Below are positions 33,477 through 41,771 of a stretch of 64,000 nt of DNA, in pieces. The translations under genes and the position numbers were made by a program. This DNA comes from Alphaproteobacteria bacterium (GTDB lineage: Bacteria > Pseudomonadota > Alphaproteobacteria > CACIAM-22H2), in the NCBI GenBank assembly GCA_016124335.1, contig WGNX01000004.1:208418-272417 (forward strand). Reading direction: 5' to 3'. The notes beneath the pieces are model-generated. The model was not told where the DNA came from and ran no database searches. It saw only the letters and a list, made by a program, of their open reading frames with translations. Position 1 is the first letter of the stretch. Every line of letters begins with the position of its first letter.

Positions 33477-34343
33477 TTGGCGGCCAAGCGAAAAAAGGTG
33501 TGGTTCGACGAACGTCTGTACGATGACGTTCGCCAAGGCATGTCTGTCGATCGCGTGCTGTTCCGCGAGCGGACCCAGCATCAGGATCTGATCGTTTTCG
33601 AGAACCGGACCTATGGCCGGATTCTCGCGCTCGATGGGATCGTGCAGGTGACCGAGCGGGACGAGTATGTATATCACGAGATGATGACGCACGTTCCGAT
33701 CCTTGCTCATGGCAGGGCCAGACGCGTGCTGATCGTGGGCGGCGGCGACGGCGGAATATTGCGCGAGGTTTTGCGGCATAGATCCGTCGAGCGCGTCACG
33801 ATGGTCGAGATCGACCGCGCCGTCGTCGACATGTGCCTGAAGTGGATGCCCAGCGTCGCCGGACGGGCCTTTGCCGATCGCCGGACCGAGCTGATCATCG
33901 ATGACGGTGCCAAGCTCGTCGCGCAGACGAAGCAGCGCTATGACGTTATCATTGTTGACTCCACCGACCCGATCGGTCCCGGCGAAGTGCTTTTTACGGA
34001 AAAATTCTATCGCGATTGCCGCAGGTGCCTTGCGCCAGGTGGCGTACTTGTGAACCAGAATGGCGTGCCGTTCCTGCAGCCGGACGAAATCCCGATGACG
34101 AGGCGTCGGCGCGCAAAGAGTTTCAAGGTCGCATCGTTCTACATGGCCGCAATCCCATCCTACTACGGCGGCCTGATGGCGCTTGGTTGGGCAAGCGACA
34201 ATGCGACGTTGGCCGACGTGCCGCTCGCGATCCTGCGCCGGCGTTTTGCGGCAGCGCGGCTCAAGACGCGCTATTACAGCCCCGAGATTCACAGGGGATG
34301 CTTTGCCTTGCCGGCATTCGTTGCGGAGCTGGCGCGGCGGTGA
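33477..34343 (+). CDS. speE: spermidine synthase
   Basis: A 288-aa aminopropyltransferase that converts putrescine and decarboxylated SAM to spermidine. The nucleotide-binding loop is IVGGGDGGILRE. VTERDEYVYHEMM positions the polyamine-site residues. The catalytic-acid segment is VDSTDPIGPGE, and the C-terminal YYGGLMALGWAS is a family hallmark. The start is TTG 33477, 9 bp after speD. The stop overlaps the next gene as GTGA. With speD it supplies the last two steps; no ornithine decarboxylase is in the window. Confidence 0.95.
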   Translation: MAAKRKKVWFDERLYDDVRQGMSVDRVLFRERTQHQDLIVFENRTYGRILALDGIVQVTERDEYVYHEMMTHVPILAHGRARRVLIVGGGDGGILREVLRHRSVERVTMVEIDRAVVDMCLKWMPSVAGRAFADRRTELIIDDGAKLVAQTKQRYDVIIVDSTDPIGPGEVLFTEKFYRDCRRCLAPGGVLVNQNGVPFLQPDEIPMTRRRRAKSFKVASFYMAAIPSYYGGLMALGWASDNATLADVPLAILRRRFAAARLKTRYYSPEIHRGCFALPAFVAELARR

Positions 34344-35314
34344 AGCTGTCGGTCTTCACCGTGATGGACCACCATCCGGCGATGACACGCACGCTGCCTG
34401 AACTTTACGCTCAGACAATGCGCGAGGCTGAATTGGCCGATGCGCTCGGCTACGACACATTCTACGTCGCCGAGCATCACTTCCACGAATACGGCGTCGT
34501 ACCCGATCCCGCGCCATTCCTTGCCGCCATCGCGCAGCGTACGCGGCGAATTCGGCTAGGCCCGGCCATTGCGGCGCTTGTTTTCCGGCATCCGCTCGCC
34601 GTGGCTGAGAGCTATGCGATGCTTGATCAGTTGTCCGGCGGACGTGCCGTGCTCGGCGTGGGGTCCGGCTACCTCAAACACGAATTCGAGGGCTTCGCGA
34701 TCGATCCCGCGACAAAACGCGAGCGCTTCGACAGCGGACTTGCCGCGCTGAAAAAAGCCCTGGCCGGTGGCGTCATCAATGTTCCCGCGTTTGCCGATCG
34801 TCGTATTCCGATCCAAGTCGCCGTGCTCCGCAAGGAAGCCGCCTATCATGTCGGCGCGCGCGGCGACGACCTCATGTGCGTTCCTTACGCGTCGGTCGAC
34901 CGGTTTGACGAGGTCGGCGAGATGGTCGAAGCCTTTCGTCGCGGGCGCGCCGACGCGAATATGCCTGCAGGACCGGAAAGTTCCGTTTGGGCCTTCCATA
35001 CATATGTCGCGGAAACGGACGACAAAACCCGAGCGGACGCATCCGAATGCTTCGATCGGTATGTCGCATCGAGACTCTACGCAAAGCGCCAGACCTATGA
35101 CGATATCCTGGCGTCAGGCTTGGGGCTTCTCGGCGGCATCGAAACGGTTGCATCCAAGATCGCGATGCTGTCCGCTATGGGCGTCGGTCATGTTATGACG
35201 CTGACGAGCTTCGGCGGTTTGGCCGAAGACAAAGTCCGTCAGTCCATGACGATGATGTTCGAGAAAGTTCTGCCGCGCGCGGCAGAAATCGCAAGGAAAG
35301 TTGCCGCCCGATGA
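34340..35314 (+). CDS. LLM-class (bacterial-luciferase-like) flavin monooxygenase
   Basis: A 324-aa TIM-barrel protein of the luciferase-like superfamily, expected to use reduced FMN or F420-type flavin. It contains AEHHFHEYG, the RIRLGPAI and HPLAVAESYAMLDQLSGGR segments and VLGVGSGYLKHEF, all typical. The start is GTG 34340, which overlaps the speE stop, and its own stop overlaps the next start as ATGA. Oxidation of a polyamine-derived or other small compound is possible, but the substrate is unknown. Confidence 0.85.
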   Translation: MKLSVFTVMDHHPAMTRTLPELYAQTMREAELADALGYDTFYVAEHHFHEYGVVPDPAPFLAAIAQRTRRIRLGPAIAALVFRHPLAVAESYAMLDQLSGGRAVLGVGSGYLKHEFEGFAIDPATKRERFDSGLAALKKALAGGVINVPAFADRRIPIQVAVLRKEAAYHVGARGDDLMCVPYASVDRFDEVGEMVEAFRRGRADANMPAGPESSVWAFHTYVAETDDKTRADASECFDRYVASRLYAKRQTYDDILASGLGLLGGIETVASKIAMLSAMGVGHVMTLTSFGGLAEDKVRQSMTMMFEKVLPRAAEIARKVAAR

Positions 35315-36183
35315 GCGAGATCGCGTTTCTTGGCCTTGGTCGAATGGGCTTTGCAATGGCCGAGCGCCTTGTGCGCGCCGGACATCGCGTACGCGTGTGG
35401 AACCGCAGCAAGGACAAGGCGAGTGCCCTCCTCGCGGCCGGTGCTGTCTGGGCCGAGAGCCCGGCGGTGGCGGCGACCGGCGCGACGGCTGCATTTGGCA
35501 TGCTCGCCGATGATATTGCCTCGAATGAGGTCTGGCTCGGGCCGGCCGGCGCGTTGGCGGCATTGCCTCGTGGCGCATTTGCGATCGAATGCTCCACGCT
35601 TTCGGCCGCCCATGTCGCGGCGCTCGCCGGACAGGCGCGGGCTCGCGGATTGCGCTATGTCGACTGCCCGGTAACCGGATTTCCTTCGCACGTCGTCGAA
35701 GGCAAGCTGACACTGCTGGTCGGCGCGGAAAAAGCTGATCTGGAAGCGCTCAGGCCAATCTTCGCGGATATTGCCGGTACGGTCCGTCACTTTGGCGCAG
35801 TCGGTGCCGGAACCGCCTACAAGCTCATGGTCAACTTGATGGGCGCGGTGCAGATCGCCGCGTTGGCCGAGGGCCTGGCGCTTGGTCGCCGCCTCGGGCT
35901 TGAAGATGCGGCAGTGGCCGATGCGCTGGCGACGGGCGCAGCCGCCAGTCCGCAAGTCGTCCAGAACATTTCCCGGATGTTATCCGGGGATTGGGACAGG
36001 AACCCCGTATTCACGGCCGCGTTGCGACTGAAGGACGCCGCCTACGGTGTGGCTCTAGGCGAGGGCGCCGGGGCCGCCATTCCGCTTGGCAAGGCCGCGA
36101 CAAAATGGTTCGAGGCAGCCAAGGCCTTGGCTCCCGATGCCGATCAATCGATCGTCTTGAAGGCGGTAACTAGCGCTTCATGA
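35311..36183 (+). CDS. NAD(P)-binding 3-hydroxyisobutyrate-dehydrogenase-like protein
   Basis: A 290-aa beta-hydroxyacid dehydrogenase. The Rossmann motif GLGRMGFAMA opens the N-terminal domain. DCPVTGFPSHVVEG is the substrate-binding DCPV[ST]G motif, and the catalytic Lys is in AYKLMVNLMG. Family members act on 3-hydroxyisobutyrate, tartronate semialdehyde or glyoxylate/succinic semialdehyde. Its ATG overlaps the luciferase-like gene stop. The 3' end overlaps the convergent pentapeptide-repeat gene by 14 bp. Confidence 0.87.
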   Translation: MSEIAFLGLGRMGFAMAERLVRAGHRVRVWNRSKDKASALLAAGAVWAESPAVAATGATAAFGMLADDIASNEVWLGPAGALAALPRGAFAIECSTLSAAHVAALAGQARARGLRYVDCPVTGFPSHVVEGKLTLLVGAEKADLEALRPIFADIAGTVRHFGAVGAGTAYKLMVNLMGAVQIAALAEGLALGRRLGLEDAAVADALATGAAASPQVVQNISRMLSGDWDRNPVFTAALRLKDAAYGVALGEGAGAAIPLGKAATKWFEAAKALAPDADQSIVLKAVTSAS

Positions 36184-37462
36184 TCGCGCCCGCGATGTCC
36201 GCGCCGTCGCTCTTCGCGAGCGACAGGTCGACATCGAGGAGCACGGCATCGCGCAGGACGGCTCGGGTGAAATTCGCGTCGAGCACGTTGGCGCGGTGAA
36301 GATTGGCGCCTGCGAAATCGCAATCCTGGAAATTCGCGTCGGCCAGGTTTGCAGGCCAAAGCCGGCCAGAAGGCTGGCCATTCGGCATCGGCATGTTCAC
36401 CGGCGCCAGCGACGCCTTCGCGAAGGTTGCGCCCTGCGCATCGACGCGGCTGAAATTGACGCCGTTGAGATTCGCCTCCGTGAAGTCGGCCCCCTTCAGG
36501 TCCGCGCCCGCGAAGTCGCACATGATAAGCTGCGCCTTCACGAGCTTCGTGCCCTGCAGATTGGCACCGGTCATCGTGGCGCCGGACAGGTTGGCGTTCG
36601 ACAGATCGAGACCCTTGAGATCCGCCTTCGTGAAATCCGCACGCCGGCCGATCCGGCCTTCGGACTTGATCCAGAGCTGGTGGTCGCGAATGAGCGCCTG
36701 CACCGCATCCGACAATTCCTCGGGCTGGGCCGCCATATTGGCGCCCTGCGTATTTGCCCGAAGCATGTCGACGCCATTCAGGTTCGCGCCGATCAGATTC
36801 GCGTCGCGGAAATCGGCACCGTCGATGATCGCGCCGGAAAGATCGACGCCCTTCAGGTTCGCGCCGGCAAGATTGGCGCCCATGATATTGGCGCCCTTCA
36901 ACGTCGCGGTCTCGAGATTCGCGCGCGCCATCGACGCCATTTCGAGGTTGCACCCCGCAAGACGTGCACCCGAGCAGTCGGCCTCGGTCAGGTTCGCCTT
37001 GGACAGGTCCGCGCCCTGTGCATTCGCTTTCGCGAGGATTGCCTGTTCGAGGTCCGAGCCCTGAAGATCGGCCGAGACGAGGGCAATGCCGTCCCCGCGC
37101 CTTGACTGCATCAACGTGCCGCCGCGCAGGTCGGCACCGCGCAGGTTCGCACCACGCATCCGGCAGCCGCGAAGATATGCGCCTCGCAGATCCGCCTTCG
37201 ACAGGTTCGCAAGGCTCAGATCGGCGCGATCGAAGTTCACCGCGAACAAGTCGGCTTCCGACAGGTCCGCCCCGGCAAGAACGGCTCGCGAAAGATTTGC
37301 TCCCGGCATTTTCGCCTGACGGAGATTTGCCCGCGAAAGCGAAATCCCATGCATATCCGCAAGGGTCAGGTTGGCGCGCACGCCGCCGGGCTTCCGATTT
37401 AGGAATTTCTCGTGATCCGATAGGATCTTAACGATTTCCTGTGGTGAGAGAGGCCCCGGCAT
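36170..37462 (-). CDS. pentapeptide-repeat protein (second of two)
   Basis: A 430-aa protein of tandem A(D/N)LXX repeats forming two right-handed quadrilateral helices (about 28-235 and 270-420). They are separated by a non-repeat spacer around SDAVQALIRDHQLWI. The short N-terminal helix (SPQEIVKILSDHEKFL) and the central spacer match the layout of the gene at 7139-8332, so the two are paralogues, though repeat composition differs. No catalytic motif. It starts at ATG 37462, 44 bp downstream of dinB on the same strand. Confidence 0.87.
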   Translation of the reverse strand: MPGPLSPQEIVKILSDHEKFLNRKPGGVRANLTLADMHGISLSRANLRQAKMPGANLSRAVLAGADLSEADLFAVNFDRADLSLANLSKADLRGAYLRGCRMRGANLRGADLRGGTLMQSRRGDGIALVSADLQGSDLEQAILAKANAQGADLSKANLTEADCSGARLAGCNLEMASMARANLETATLKGANIMGANLAGANLKGVDLSGAIIDGADFRDANLIGANLNGVDMLRANTQGANMAAQPEELSDAVQALIRDHQLWIKSEGRIGRRADFTKADLKGLDLSNANLSGATMTGANLQGTKLVKAQLIMCDFAGADLKGADFTEANLNGVNFSRVDAQGATFAKASLAPVNMPMPNGQPSGRLWPANLADANFQDCDFAGANLHRANVLDANFTRAVLRDAVLLDVDLSLAKSDGADIAGAIMKR

Positions 37463-37506
37463 AAACCTGCTTTTTCAGAATTTGCTATTCGTTTCGCCAC
37501 CTTACG

Positions 37507-38841
37507 TCAGCGCGGCGAACGGGGCAAGTCGCGGCCCGGACGTATGACTTTGCCGACCCCCATACCGCGTCCTTTGCGGATGGCGGCCGACCCGAATTTG
37601 TCACGGACCGCATCGATTGCCTTCTCCACTGCGGCATCCCGTGGATCATCAACCGCAGCCGCCGGTTTGCCAAACAGATCGTCCTGGACGGGCAACTTGC
37701 CCGGCTCTGCAAGTTCGGCCGCGCCGATTCCGATCAGGCGGTATTTCCGATGGCGATTTGCCGAAACTTCCCGCGCGAGCATCGGCTGCGCGGCCCGGTA
37801 GAGGGTTTCCGCAAGCTGGGTTCCCGCCGGCAGCGTCACGCGCCGCGTCAGCAAGCGGAAATCGGCCGTTCGGAGCTTGAGTTGGACCGTTCGCCCGACC
37901 AGATGGTGACGCTTGAGACGCTCTGCGACTTCTTCGGCAAGGGGCCAAAGCTCGGCCTCCAGTTCGACAAGCCGGCCCAGATCCGCATGAAAAGTCGTCT
38001 CGGCCGAAATCGACTTTGCCTCGCGCTCCGGCTCGACGCTCCGGTCGTCACGTCCTTGCGAAACCGCCGCAAGCCAGCGCCCGGTTTCGCCATACCTGCC
38101 CTCAAGCGCCAGTTCGCCCACCTTCTGGAGATCGCCGATCGATGCAAATCCGTCGTCGGCAAGCCGTTGCGCCAACTTCGGGCCGACACCCGGAAGAATT
38201 CGAGGCACCCGTGCGGCCAGAAAGGCGCGCGCTTCGCCAGGCCCGACCACGCCGAAGCCCCGCGGCTTGTCGAGTTCGGAGGCGAGCTTGGCGAGGAGCT
38301 TGTTGAAAGACAGGCCGATCGAAACAGTAATGCCGATCTCGTCCTCGATCCGGCGCGCAATGCGCGCGAGAACGAACGCCGGCGGCGCATGGTGCAGAGA
38401 TTGCGTGCCCGCCATGTCGAGATACGCTTCGTCCAGCGAAACCGACTCGACGAGCGGCGTCGCGCTTTCGAAAATCGTCCTTACCTGCCGTGAGACTTCG
38501 GCATATTTCGCCATATCGGGCCGGATCACGGTCGCATGCGGACAAAGCTGGAGCGCCTTGAACATCGGCATCGCCGAACGTACGCCAAATGTTCGCGCGA
38601 TATAACACGCTGTCGACACGACACCGCGCTTGCCGCCGCCGACGATCGTCGGCTTGTCGGCGAGCGACGGGTCATCGCGCTTTTCGATCGATGCGTAAAA
38701 CGCGTCGCAATCGATATGCGCGATCGAGAGTTCCGTCAGCTCCGGATGGCGCGCGATCCGCGACGAATTGCAGTTTCCACAACGGTGCGCGGCGGGATCT
38801 TCGATCCGCGAAAAGCAGTCCCGGCAAAGCCCCAGGGCCAT
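37507..38841 (-). CDS. dinB: DNA polymerase IV with N-terminal zinc-ribbon-like extension
   Basis: A 444-aa Y-family translesion polymerase. The palm has HIDCDAFYASIE and SLDEAYLD catalytic acidic residues, the helix-hairpin-helix region is at PRILPGVGPKLAQRL, and a clamp-binding QDDLF lies near residue 385. Unusually, the first 40 residues carry CxxC...CxxC (Cys6, Cys9, Cys21, Cys24), a small zinc-ribbon-like module before the catalytic start. Such extensions occur in some alphaproteobacterial DinB proteins. The start at ATG 38841 is needed to include it. About 24 bp separate it from the DapA-family gene upstream. Confidence 0.93.
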   Translation of the reverse strand: MALGLCRDCFSRIEDPAAHRCGNCNSSRIARHPELTELSIAHIDCDAFYASIEKRDDPSLADKPTIVGGGKRGVVSTACYIARTFGVRSAMPMFKALQLCPHATVIRPDMAKYAEVSRQVRTIFESATPLVESVSLDEAYLDMAGTQSLHHAPPAFVLARIARRIEDEIGITVSIGLSFNKLLAKLASELDKPRGFGVVGPGEARAFLAARVPRILPGVGPKLAQRLADDGFASIGDLQKVGELALEGRYGETGRWLAAVSQGRDDRSVEPEREAKSISAETTFHADLGRLVELEAELWPLAEEVAERLKRHHLVGRTVQLKLRTADFRLLTRRVTLPAGTQLAETLYRAAQPMLAREVSANRHRKYRLIGIGAAELAEPGKLPVQDDLFGKPAAAVDDPRDAAVEKAIDAVRDKFGSAAIRKGRGMGVGKVIRPGRDLPRSPR

Positions 38842-38865
38842 GTGCCTTCCCTGCCGGAATCGCGT

Positions 38866-39831
38866 TCAGCCCGCAAGCTTCGTCGGTCGCGTCGAACGAC
38901 CGACGGCAGCGAGCTTGCGCTCGAGGCGCTGCATCAGACTGTCGAGTTCCTTGTGTTCGTCGGCGTCCAGCGCGTAGCCCGGCGCACGCAGATAGGCGGA
39001 CTTGATAACGCCGCGACGGCGCAGGACCTCTTTGCGAACCGCGAGACCGAGCCCGGCCTGCTGCTCGTGCCGGACGATCGGCAGATAGATGTCGTAAAGA
39101 TCCTCGGCCTCTTCGGGCTGGCCCTTGAGGAAAAGATCGACGACCTCGACGAGCATCTCGGGATAGGCGAAGCCCGTATTGGCGCCATCGGCGCCGCGGC
39201 GCATCTCCTGCGGCAGGTGGACGGCCGAATTGCCGACGAGAATCGACACACGCCGGTTGCGACTGCCGTCCGTATCGGCCTTGCGCACCTTCGAGAGCTT
39301 GCGCAAGCCCGGCGCTTCCTCGTGCTTCAGCACCTTGATGCTTGAATGGCGCGCGAACAGCCGGTTGATGAGACCGGCCGACATGAAGACGTTCGTGAGC
39401 TGCGGATAGTCCTGAAGGACGATCGGCGTCGCGCCGATCTCGCGCACGACCGAGTCATAATAAGCTTCGATCTGCTCTTCGGTCTTCAGCCCGGCGATCG
39501 GCGCTACCATCACGCCGGCTGCACCGAGGTCCATGACCTTTTTCGTGAAATTGCCGAGGTTCCGGTTGCCGGCAGCCGACGCACCGACGATCACGGGAAC
39601 CCGGCCGGCGACCCGCTTGATGACCCGCGCGACGAAATCGGACGATTCCTGCGGGTTCAGCTTCGGCGCCTCGCCCATGACGCCTAGAATCGTCATGCCG
39701 GTCACGCCGGAATCGAGATAGAAATCCGTCATCCGGTCGGCACTTTCGAGATCGAGCTCGCCCGTGTCAGAGAACGGCGTCGCCGCGATGATGTAAACAC
39801 CCTTTGCCGTTTCGTCGAGCTGCTGTGCCAT
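38866..39831 (-). CDS. dihydrodipicolinate-synthase/N-acetylneuraminate-lyase family aldolase
   Basis: A 321-aa TIM-barrel class I aldolase or lyase. The pyruvate-binding GVMGEAPKL stands at the GxxGE position. A Tyr in LQDYPQLTN and the Schiff-base Lys in KVLKHEEAPG are consistent with catalysis. It does not look like the housekeeping DapA: the loop after the Schiff-base Lys (RKADTDGSRNRR) is different. The start at ATG 39831 is supported by GGAGG. It lies 67 bp downstream of upp on the same strand and could belong to the uracil-degradation operon. The substrate is unknown. Confidence 0.85.
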   Translation of the reverse strand: MAQQLDETAKGVYIIAATPFSDTGELDLESADRMTDFYLDSGVTGMTILGVMGEAPKLNPQESSDFVARVIKRVAGRVPVIVGASAAGNRNLGNFTKKVMDLGAAGVMVAPIAGLKTEEQIEAYYDSVVREIGATPIVLQDYPQLTNVFMSAGLINRLFARHSSIKVLKHEEAPGLRKLSKVRKADTDGSRNRRVSILVGNSAVHLPQEMRRGADGANTGFAYPEMLVEVVDLFLKGQPEEAEDLYDIYLPIVRHEQQAGLGLAVRKEVLRRRGVIKSAYLRAPGYALDADEHKELDSLMQRLERKLAAVGRSTRPTKLAG

Positions 39832-39898
39832 TCCGGAATCCTCCCGATACCCGTATCAACGCCTTCTTACCCCGAAGCGGGGCAAGCCGGAAGTGCGG

Positions 39899-40531
39899 CT
39901 ACTTGGTGCCGAACAGGCGGTCCCCCGCGTCGCCAAGGCCCGGAATGATATAGCCGTGGTCGTTCAAGTGGCTGTCCTGCGCCGCTGCGAAGATGGGGAC
40001 GTCCGCATGGTGGGTCTGCATTTCCTGCACGCCTTCCGGTGCCGCCAGCAGGCACACGAACTTGATCGTGCTGGCCCCCGCCTGCTTCACCCGTTTGATG
40101 GCGGCGACCGCCGAATGGCCGGTCGCAAGCATCGGGTCAAGGACCAGGACGTCGCGCTGGGCGATATCTTCGGGAAGCTTGCAATAATATTCGACGGCCG
40201 CAAGCGTCTGCGGATCGCGGTAAAGGCCGATATGCCCCACGCGCGCGGCCGGCAAAATTTCGAGCATGCCGTCGAGAATGCCGTTCCCCGCCCGCAGGAC
40301 GGACACAAGGCAGAGCTCCTTGCCGGCCAGTGTCCGCGCTCGCATTTTTTGGATCGGAGTCTCGATTTCCACCGTCGTGAGGGAGCAGTCGCGGGTCGCT
40401 TCATAGGCGAGAAGCATGGCGATCTCGCGTACGAGGCGCCGGAAGTCGCGTGTCTCGGTCTCTTTCCTGCGCAGCTGCGTCAGCTTGTGCTGGACAAGCG
40501 GATGGTCGACGACTTTGAGCGTACCCGACAT
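39899..40531 (-). CDS. upp: uracil phosphoribosyltransferase
   Basis: A 210-aa cytosolic enzyme that makes UMP from uracil and PRPP. The PRPP loop [14 protein letters not shown] and the uracil-binding C-terminus [17 protein letters not shown] are complete. A GGGAG ribosome site precedes ATG 40531. It is 18 bp downstream of the DUF1688 gene and may act in URC-type uracil degradation (the yeast URC6 role) as well as in salvage. Confidence 0.95.
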   Translation of the reverse strand: MSGTLKVVDHPLVQHKLTQLRRKETETRDFRRLVREIAMLLAYEATRDCSLTTVEIETPIQKMRARTLAGKELCLVSVLRAGNGILDGMLEILPAARVGHIGLYRDPQTLAAVEYYCKLPEDIAQRDVLVLDPMLATGHSAVAAIKRVKQAGASTIKFVCLLAAPEGVQEMQTHHADVPIFAAAQDSHLNDHGYIIPGLGDAGDRLFGTK

Positions 40532-40549
40532 GGACTCCCTCCCCGGTGC

Positions 40550-41770
40550 CTAAAAGATCGTTCCGTCGCTATCGACGCGCAGCGGTGGGCCGCCGCCCGG
40601 GCGGCGCATCGCGGCAATTCGGCGTCCGGCCGTCCAAGTTCCGCCCTGCAGGACCTTCGCAAGCGGAAACACTGCCGCCGTGACGCCGAGCCGGCGCCGC
40701 ACGAGATCTGCAATGCGGTCAAGCAGCACGACCGTCAATGCGCGCCATTCGACAACCAATTCGCCGTCGGCCGGATGGGCACGATGTACCGCATCCGGAT
40801 CGCGCAGGGCCAAAACGCCCGTATCAAGAAACAGGCCGCCATTGCGGTATTCGGGCAACCCCGTCAGCGCGTCGAGATCCGTTATCTGCAGACCGAGCCA
40901 TTCGAGTGGCTCAAGAAGCGAATAGGCGAGCCATTGGCTAAGCTTGTGGAAGGGAACAAGCCCCTCGTCGGCCATCGGGTGCCGGCCGACATCACCCACA
41001 TTGACCCCGTCGACGACGACCCTCGCCGGCCACACATCTTCGAAACCGTCGAGCAATGTGGCAAGAATTGTCGCGGCGGAAAGCCGGCCATCGATTGCCA
41101 ATTGCGACAGACGATCGGCCAAATTCCCGATGCGCGCCGGCGTTCCGAAGATATCCGGCCGTCGCGAAATCCCCGATCCAAGCTTTCGAATGAGCGCTGC
41201 GCGTCCATCAAGGCCGACAAGCGGATTGCCTGCCGAGACCTGAAGCCCGGCTGCCAGCCTGCCAGCCTCGAATGCCGACAGGGCGTGCGCATCGGCCCGC
41301 AGTGGCGAAGCCCCGGCGGAAAATGCGCCAGCTGCGAACAGATCGAAGCTGGCAACGGCGAGCCCTTCGGAACGCACGAAAGTGCCATCGCCCGTCCGGT
41401 AGGACCATGCTGGCCCCGCCCCTGCATCGAGCAGCACGCTGGTGACGGCCAGATCGATTGCCGAACGCGCGCGCTCCATCGCATCCGTACCGATGTCCGG
41501 CAACAGGCGCGCCCATCGGTCGATGCCGCCGACATCGAAGTGCCGCCACCGCGAGTGATAGGGAATATCGAGACTTGGATAGTCGCCGCGGATCGTATCG
41601 ACCGTCAGGTCGGCGGCGATATCAAGCTTCGACAGGTCCAGCGTGAAGTTCGCGAGATCACCTGCGATGCCTGCCGCGAAAATTTGCCCTGCGCGCGCGC
41701 GTATCGTTGCGGGGTTGCGAATGCGCGCAACGCGCGGACTTGGCGCCACGGCCTGTTTTGCGCCCATCAT
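40550..41770 (-). CDS. DUF1688 family protein (URC4/Urg3-like)
   Basis: A 406-aa soluble protein of the DUF1688 family. The LSKLDIAADLTVDTIRGDYP opening, the IPYHSRWRHFD segment, and the C-terminal EYRNGGLFLDTGVL are recognisable. Family members are known from the yeast URC uracil-catabolic genes (URC4) and fungal urg3, but their reaction is not established. Context is decisive here, because a GTP-cyclohydrolase-II-like gene precedes it by 1 bp and upp follows by 18 bp. The start could be either of two adjacent ATGs (41770 or 41767). Confidence 0.88.
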   Translation of the reverse strand: MMGAKQAVAPSPRVARIRNPATIRARAGQIFAAGIAGDLANFTLDLSKLDIAADLTVDTIRGDYPSLDIPYHSRWRHFDVGGIDRWARLLPDIGTDAMERARSAIDLAVTSVLLDAGAGPAWSYRTGDGTFVRSEGLAVASFDLFAAGAFSAGASPLRADAHALSAFEAGRLAAGLQVSAGNPLVGLDGRAALIRKLGSGISRRPDIFGTPARIGNLADRLSQLAIDGRLSAATILATLLDGFEDVWPARVVVDGVNVGDVGRHPMADEGLVPFHKLSQWLAYSLLEPLEWLGLQITDLDALTGLPEYRNGGLFLDTGVLALRDPDAVHRAHPADGELVVEWRALTVVLLDRIADLVRRRLGVTAAVFPLAKVLQGGTWTAGRRIAAMRRPGGGPPLRVDSDGTIF

Positions 41771-41771
41771 G

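Noticed and set aside
32832-34292. 486-aa leftward ORF over speD and speE
   Set aside because: Both sense-strand genes have catalytic motifs; the antisense frame has none.
39873-39885. CCCCG-aag-CGGGG hairpin downstream of upp
   Set aside because: The stem is only 5 bp and lacks a T-run on either strand, so it is not a convincing terminator.
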